A stretch of 9,541 nucleotides of DNA, taken from an uncultured Eubacteriales bacterium (GTDB taxonomy: Bacteria > Bacillota > Clostridia > Oscillospirales > Oscillospiraceae). The DNA is taken from NCBI GenBank assembly GCA_900549405.1, contig URNZ01000067.1:1-9541 (forward strand). Reading direction: 5' to 3'. The translations under genes and the position numbers were made by a program. The notes under the pieces are model-generated. The model saw only the letters and a program-made list of their open reading frames with translations. It was not told the origin of the DNA and did not search any database. This document shows positions 6,395-9,541 of this stretch, piece by piece; position 1 is the first letter of the stretch, and each line of letters begins with the position of its first letter.

Positions 6395-7414
6395 ATGACG
6401 GAAAAGAAGCTGGGCGGACAGACCGCCGCCCTGGCCTGTCCCCCGGTGCTGGCGGGCTGGGCCAATGTGGTGGGCCAAAAGGAGGGGGCGGGCCCCCTGG
6501 GGCCTTATTTCGACGTGGTGGCCCAGGACGACTCTCTGGGGCAGCCCTCCTGGGAGCGGGCGGAGCGGCTGATGCAGCAGCAGGCCCTCTCCCTGGCCCT
6601 GGACCGGGCTGGCCCCGGCGCGCCCCAGCCCGACTGGCTGTTTGCCGGGGATCTGCTGAACCAGTGCATCGGCGCGTCCTATGCCGCCCGAGCCCACGGT
6701 CTGCCCTATTTTGGGCTGTACGGGGCCTGCTCCACCCTGGGGGAGGGCCTGTGTCTGGCGGCCATGACGTTGGACGGCGGCTTTGGCCAGCGGGCTGGGG
6801 TGGTGGTCTCCTCCCACTTCTGCACCGCCGAGCGGCAGTACCGCACGCCCCTGGAATATGGCGGCCAGCGCACCCCCACCGCCCAGTGGACGGCCACCGC
6901 CGCCGGGGCGGTGATCCTGTCCCGCTCCGGCAGGGGACCAAAGATCACCCACGTCACCGTGGGCCGGGTGGTCGACCTGGGGGTGAAGGACGCCAACAAC
7001 ATGGGGGCGGCCATGGCCCCCGCCGCCTGCGACACCATCGCCGCCCACCTTCAGGACACGGGCCGCAGCCCCGGCTTCTATGACCTGATCGTCACCGGGG
7101 ACCTGGGGCGGCTGGGCAGTCAGCTGCTGCTGGAGCTGCTGGAGCGCCGGGGTATCGTCCTGGACAACCACACCGACTGCGGCTGTCTCCTCTTTGACCA
7201 GAAGCGCCAGGACGTCCACTGCGGCGGCTCGGGCTGCGGCTGTTCCGCCGCGGTGTTCACCGGCTATCTCCTCACTGGGCTGACGGAGGGGCGGTGGAAA
7301 AACCTGCTCTTCTGCCCCACCGGGGCCCTCCACTCCCCCGTGGCCACCGCCCAGGGGGAGTCCATCCCCGGCATCTGCCACGCCGTGGCCCTCACCGCCC
7401 CGGAGGGAACTTGA
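6395..7414 (+). CDS. spoVAD: Stage V sporulation protein AD
   Basis: SpoVAD is part of the SpoVA system in the inner forespore membrane of endospore formers. In Bacillus it binds dipicolinic acid, which is loaded into the developing spore and released in germination. The protein has a thiolase-like fold without thiolase activity. The length, 339 residues, matches Bacillus SpoVAD closely. Seen: the thiolase-like nucleophile-elbow region GLYGACSTLGEG (107-118), SSHFCTAERQYRTPLEYG (139-156), the Gln-Trp-Thr segment TAQWTATAAGAV (162-173), and a C-terminal Cys/Gly-rich stretch (CGGSGCGC, 276-283). GAGGTG lies upstream of the ATG. spoVAE follows after nine bases. The usual partner spoVAC is not directly upstream; instead the gene starts a divergent unit next to the DUF512 operon. 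A forespore sigma promoter is expected in 6297-6390, but I cannot point to a convincing one. Confidence 0.94.
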   Translation: MTEKKLGGQTAALACPPVLAGWANVVGQKEGAGPLGPYFDVVAQDDSLGQPSWERAERLMQQQALSLALDRAGPGAPQPDWLFAGDLLNQCIGASYAARAHGLPYFGLYGACSTLGEGLCLAAMTLDGGFGQRAGVVVSSHFCTAERQYRTPLEYGGQRTPTAQWTATAAGAVILSRSGRGPKITHVTVGRVVDLGVKDANNMGAAMAPAACDTIAAHLQDTGRSPGFYDLIVTGDLGRLGSQLLLELLERRGIVLDNHTDCGCLLFDQKRQDVHCGGSGCGCSAAVFTGYLLTGLTEGRWKNLLFCPTGALHSPVATAQGESIPGICHAVALTAPEGT

Positions 7415-7421
7415 AAAGGAG
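7414..7421 (+). promoter_or_regulatory. Ribosome binding site deciding the spoVAE start
   Basis: AAAAGGAG begins on the last base of the spoVAD stop. It is only two bases from the first in-frame ATG (7424) but eight from the second (7430), which favours the second. Confidence 0.7.
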
Positions 7422-7429
7422 TCATGTCT

Positions 7430-7786
7430 ATGGAATACGTCCGTGCCTTTCTGCTGGGCGGGCTGCTGTGCGCCCTGGGACAAATTTTGATCGATCGCAC
7501 CGCCCTCACCCCCGCCAAGATCCTCACCGGCTATGTCACCGCCGGGGTGCTGCTCAGCGCTTTTGGTCTCTATCAGCCCCTGGCTGACTGGGGCGGAGCC
7601 GGGGCCACCGTCCCCCTCACCGGCTTTGGCCATCTGCTGGCCCGGGGGGTGCGGAAAGCGGTGGCGGAGCAGGGCCTGCTGGGCACCCTCACCGGCGGCG
7701 TCACCGCAGCCGCAGGAGGCATCACGGCGGCGATCTTCTTCGGGTTTGTGGTGGCCGCGGTGTTTAAGAGTAAGCCGAAGGGGTGA
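7430..7786 (+). CDS. spoVAE: Stage V sporulation protein AE
   Basis: This small membrane protein is a subunit of the SpoVA dipicolinic acid channel, acting in the inner forespore membrane with SpoVAC and SpoVAD. It has 118 residues from the start chosen here. Three hydrophobic helices are visible: about 3-21 (LLGGLLCALGQILID region), 30-47 (ILTGYVTAGVLLSAFGLY) and 95-112 (GGITAAIFFGFVVAAVF). Between them is the family segment GAGATVPLTGFGHLLARG (54-71). An ATG two codons earlier (7424) is possible, but the ribosome binding site spacing favours 7430. The ORF overlaps nothing and ends just before the repeat array. It is almost surely co-transcribed with spoVAD. The resemblance to Bacillus SpoVAE over its whole length makes the call secure. 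Confidence 0.93.
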   Translation: MEYVRAFLLGGLLCALGQILIDRTALTPAKILTGYVTAGVLLSAFGLYQPLADWGGAGATVPLTGFGHLLARGVRKAVAEQGLLGTLTGGVTAAAGGITAAIFFGFVVAAVFKSKPKG

Positions 7787-7790
7787 ACGC

Positions 7791-7816
7791 GGGGCGACAC
7801 AGAGGTCGCCCCCTAC
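7791..7816 (-). repeat. REP-like unit A (inverted)
   Basis: Read on the minus strand this is GTAG followed by a 22-base palindrome: an 8-base stem GGGGCGAC/GTCGCCCC around the loop CTCTGT. It begins four bases after the spoVAE stop. The loop is shared with unit D, while the stem sequence differs with compensating changes. Confidence 0.75.
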
Positions 7817-7837
7817 GGCGTGTTACGCAGGCCGCCT

Positions 7838-7863
7838 GTAGGGGCCGCTGTCCTCAGCGGCCC
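7838..7863 (+). repeat. REP-like unit B (forward)
   Basis: GTAG plus a 22-base palindrome with stem GGGCCGCT/AGCGGCCC and loop GTCCTC. It faces unit A across a 21-base spacer. The loop is the same as in unit C. Confidence 0.75.
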
Positions 7864-7888
7864 GTCGATGCTTGTCGGGTCATTGTCC

Positions 7889-7914
7889 GGGCGGATGAGG
7901 ACATCCGCCCCTAC
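7889..7914 (-). repeat. REP-like unit C (inverted)
   Basis: On the minus strand: GTAG plus a 22-base palindrome with stem GGGCGGAT/ATCCGCCC and loop GTCCTC. It lies 25 bases after unit B. Confidence 0.75.
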
Positions 7915-7935
7915 ACCAGACCATCGACATCGAAT

Positions 7936-7961
7936 GTAGGGGCGGACCTCTGTGTCCGCCC
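7936..7961 (+). repeat. REP-like unit D (forward)
   Basis: GTAG plus a 22-base palindrome with stem GGGCGGAC/GTCCGCCC and loop CTCTGT. It faces unit C across a 21-base spacer, the same length as between A and B. Confidence 0.75.
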
Positions 7962-7989
7962 GCGATGGCCACCGCACCCACGATGGTCA

Positions 7990-8041
7990 CCCTCATCCGT
8001 CATGGCTTCGCCATGCCACCTTCCCCCTGGCAGGGGGAAGG
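7990..8041 (+). repeat. Two-hairpin intergenic repeat
   Basis: Two hairpins lie three bases apart: CATGGC/GCCATG around TTC (8001-8015) and CCTTCCCCCT/AGGGGGAAGG around GGC (8019-8041), preceded by CCCTCATCCGT. The second stem is ten perfect pairs. From memory, sequences of this pattern are abundant between genes of gut Clostridia; I cannot check copy number here. Only one copy is in the window. Confidence 0.5.
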
Positions 8042-8042
8042 C

Positions 8043-8091
8043 AAAAAAGCGCACAAAAAGGCTGCTGCTCTGGTGTCAGGGCAGCAGCCTT
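8043..8091 (-). terminator. Rho-independent terminator, likely bidirectional
   Basis: An 11-pair stem AAGGCTGCTGC/GCAGCAGCCTT (8058-8068 and 8081-8091) encloses a 12-base loop. On the minus strand, for the LTA-synthase-like gene ending at 8095, it is followed by TTTTTGTGCGCTTTTTT. On the plus strand, for spoVAE, it is followed by TTGTTTTAATT. Both tails are T-rich, so it can end transcripts converging from either side. Confidence 0.85.
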
Positions 8092-8094
8092 GTT

Positions 8095-9541
8095 TTAATT
8101 CTCGTCCATGCAGAACATGGGCCGGGCCTGGTCGAACAGGTCCACCATGCCGCAGTAGTTCAAAATGGCGTATTGGTCCAGCCAGTCCTGCTGCTGGTCG
8201 CTCAGTTCCTTCTTGGACAGGAAGTCCCCATCCCGGGTGACAAAGCCCACGGGGGTGATGGCGGGCAGTTCCGCATACATCTGGTCCAGAAAGTTCATAT
8301 AGCCCGTCAGGGGCTGCCCGGCCAGCTTGGCGGTGAGCACCCCCAGATAGTTGGGGCTGATGACCACGTCCTCGGTCTGCATGTCCGCCTCCGCCCCGCT
8401 CAGGTCGTAGTTGGTCCAGATGAAGAAGGGCACGGCATACTGCCGCATCACCTCTTCCGTGGTCCGCTGGTCCAGGGGCTTGCCATACAGCCGCTCGTAA
8501 AAGGCGTTTTTCAGGGGGGGCTGGTGGTCGCCGAAGAACACGATCGCCGTCGGCTCATCCACCTTGGAGAAGTAGCTGATCAGCTCCTGCACGGCGTCGT
8601 CGCTGTACCGCACGAGCGACAGGTACTGGTCAACCGTTGGGTACTTGTCCTGCTCCTCGCCGGTGAGGTAGATGCGCTTGTCGAAGTAACCGTCGCCGTC
8701 CCAGTCGTAGCCGCCGTGGTTCTGCATCGTTACGTTGAACACGAACAGCGGCGTGTTTTCCCTCTTGTTTTCGTACAGTTCGAAAATCTTCTTGTAGCTT
8801 GCGCTGTCGCTGATAAAATCGCGCACACGACTGGCGTCAGCGGCAAAATCGTCCTGATAATACTGCGCTTCAAAGCCGAAGAAGCGGTAGACGTTCGTGC
8901 GGTTCCACGAGGTGGACAGATAGGGGTGAATCGCCGCCGTCTGGTAGCCGAGCGAATCCAGACCCGAGGTCAGATTGGGCATTTCGCTCTTGATGAACAC
9001 CTGATACGCCGAGCAGTTGTACGGCAGGAACGCCATCGAATCGCCGGTGAGGAATTCCAGCTCGGTGTTGGCGGTGCCGCCGCCGAAGGTCGAAACGGTC
9101 AGCTGACCGCTGATGGTGTTCTCCTGACCCTGCATCAGCTTATGCACATACGGCATGGGGTCCTCGTTGGTCTCCAGACCAAAGGTCTCCGTGAGATCGG
9201 AAAAGGACTCGTTCATAATGACGATCAGGTTGACGGGGCTCTGCCCGCCCACGGCGGGCCCCATGGCCTCCGCGTCTCCTTCCGTCTCCGCCCGAACGGC
9301 CTCCAGCGCCTCCTGGGAATACCCCTCCGGCTCGGCCACGGTACTGTAGCGCAGGCACACGGAAAAATTGAGGAGAAAGCCGTTTCCCCTGGTGGTCCAA
9401 AGGGAGGGTTCGATCCCCGCCCAGCTCAGAAACCCGGTGCGGAAAAAGACGCACAGATAGACCGCGCAGGCCGCCGCAAGGGGCAGCACCACCTGCAGCC
9501 TGGGAAGCCGCCGTCCCGGGTTGCGGGGGAGCTTCCACAGC
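8095..9541 (-). CDS. LTA synthase family / phosphoglycerol transferase-type sulfatase-fold protein (partial, N-terminus off the right edge)
   Basis: Members of this alkaline-phosphatase-superfamily group sit in the membrane and use an extracellular domain to move glycerol phosphate from phosphatidylglycerol onto lipoteichoic acid or other glycans. The frame stays open to the right edge, so 481 residues are visible and the start is missing. Seen: one hydrophobic helix (about 9439-9489), the end of the membrane domain; then the metal-site glutamate in IMNESFSDL (codon 9208-9210); the probable nucleophile threonine in FGGGTANTELEFLTG (9073-9075); the histidine of QNHGGYDWDG (8716-8718); and the Asp-His pair of FGDHQPP (8524-8529). 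These match the LTA synthase active-site order. Codons between about 8521 and 9120 differ from those at both ends (TCG serine and no GGG glycine), although the reading frame is intact. The exact acceptor polymer cannot be told from the sequence. A terminator follows immediately. Confidence 0.88.
   Translation of the reverse strand, partial: LWKLPRNPGRRLPRLQVVLPLAAACAVYLCVFFRTGFLSWAGIEPSLWTTRGNGFLLNFSVCLRYSTVAEPEGYSQEALEAVRAETEGDAEAMGPAVGGQSPVNLIVIMNESFSDLTETFGLETNEDPMPYVHKLMQGQENTISGQLTVSTFGGGTANTELEFLTGDSMAFLPYNCSAYQVFIKSEMPNLTSGLDSLGYQTAAIHPYLSTSWNRTNVYRFFGFEAQYYQDDFAADASRVRDFISDSASYKKIFELYENKRENTPLFVFNVTMQNHGGYDWDGDGYFDKRIYLTGEEQDKYPTVDQYLSLVRYSDDAVQELISYFSKVDEPTAIVFFGDHQPPLKNAFYERLYGKPLDQRTTEEVMRQYAVPFFIWTNYDLSGAEADMQTEDVVISPNYLGVLTAKLAGQPLTGYMNFLDQMYAELPAITPVGFVTRDGDFLSKKELSDQQQDWLDQYAILNYCGMVDLFDQARPMFCMDEN

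Noticed and set aside
6266..7633. Minus-strand frame of 455 codons opposite spoVAD and spoVAE
   Set aside because: It is a Gly/Pro/Ala-rich shadow frame caused by GC-rich codons of the plus-strand genes. The plus-strand products are clear SpoVAD and SpoVAE.
7791..7961. CRISPR array
   Set aside because: Units alternate in orientation, spacers of 21-25 bases are too few, and no cas genes are near. The pattern fits palindromic REP-like repeats instead.
7965..8240. Plus-strand frame of 91 codons starting in the repeats
   Set aside because: It reads through the two-hairpin repeat and the terminator and then antisense into the LTA-synthase-like gene. No ribosome binding site or recognisable domain; it looks like a repeat-derived spurious frame.

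Overview
The window looks like chromosomal DNA from a GC-rich, spore-forming member of the Clostridia. The best guess is Oscillospiraceae, in the Flavonifractor / Lawsonibacter / Pseudoflavonifractor neighbourhood. That guess rests on the high GC content, the spoVA sporulation genes, the DUF512-der-plsY-gpsA gene order and the style of the intergenic repeats. It is an inference, not the result of a search.

Layout, left to right. (1) Positions 1-1607, minus strand: a short operon in which a good vegetative promoter (1578-1607) drives a class I SAM-dependent methyltransferase of the rRNA-methylase type, followed by the ATPase EcfA of an energy-coupling-factor vitamin/metal transporter, which runs off the left edge. 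(2) Positions 1666-6296, minus strand: a four-gene operon, DUF512/radical-SAM protein, then der, plsY and gpsA. It is transcribed from a promoter at 6268-6296 and ends at a strong hairpin at 1666-1708. Der is a ribosome-assembly GTPase. GpsA makes sn-glycerol-3-phosphate and PlsY acylates it, so the operon couples ribosome assembly with the first steps of phospholipid synthesis. The DUF512 protein has no settled function. (3) Positions 6395-7786, plus strand, divergent from the operon: spoVAD and spoVAE, which take part in dipicolinic acid uptake into the forespore. No spoVAC lies directly upstream. (4) Positions 7787-8094, about 300 bases without a gene: four 26-base units with REP-like architecture in alternating orientation, a second two-hairpin repeat, and a terminator that can serve both flanking genes. 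(5) Positions 8095-9541, minus strand: an LTA-synthase-type (sulfatase fold) membrane protein whose N-terminus lies beyond the right edge. Its central 600 bases, which hold the catalytic residues, use codons differently from the two ends.

Most of the window is ordinary core genome. The parts most worth a second look are the REP/BIME-like array at 7791-7961 and the codon-usage mosaic inside the LTA-synthase-like gene. I see no CRISPR array, tRNA, rRNA, transposase gene, toxin-antitoxin pair or defence system.
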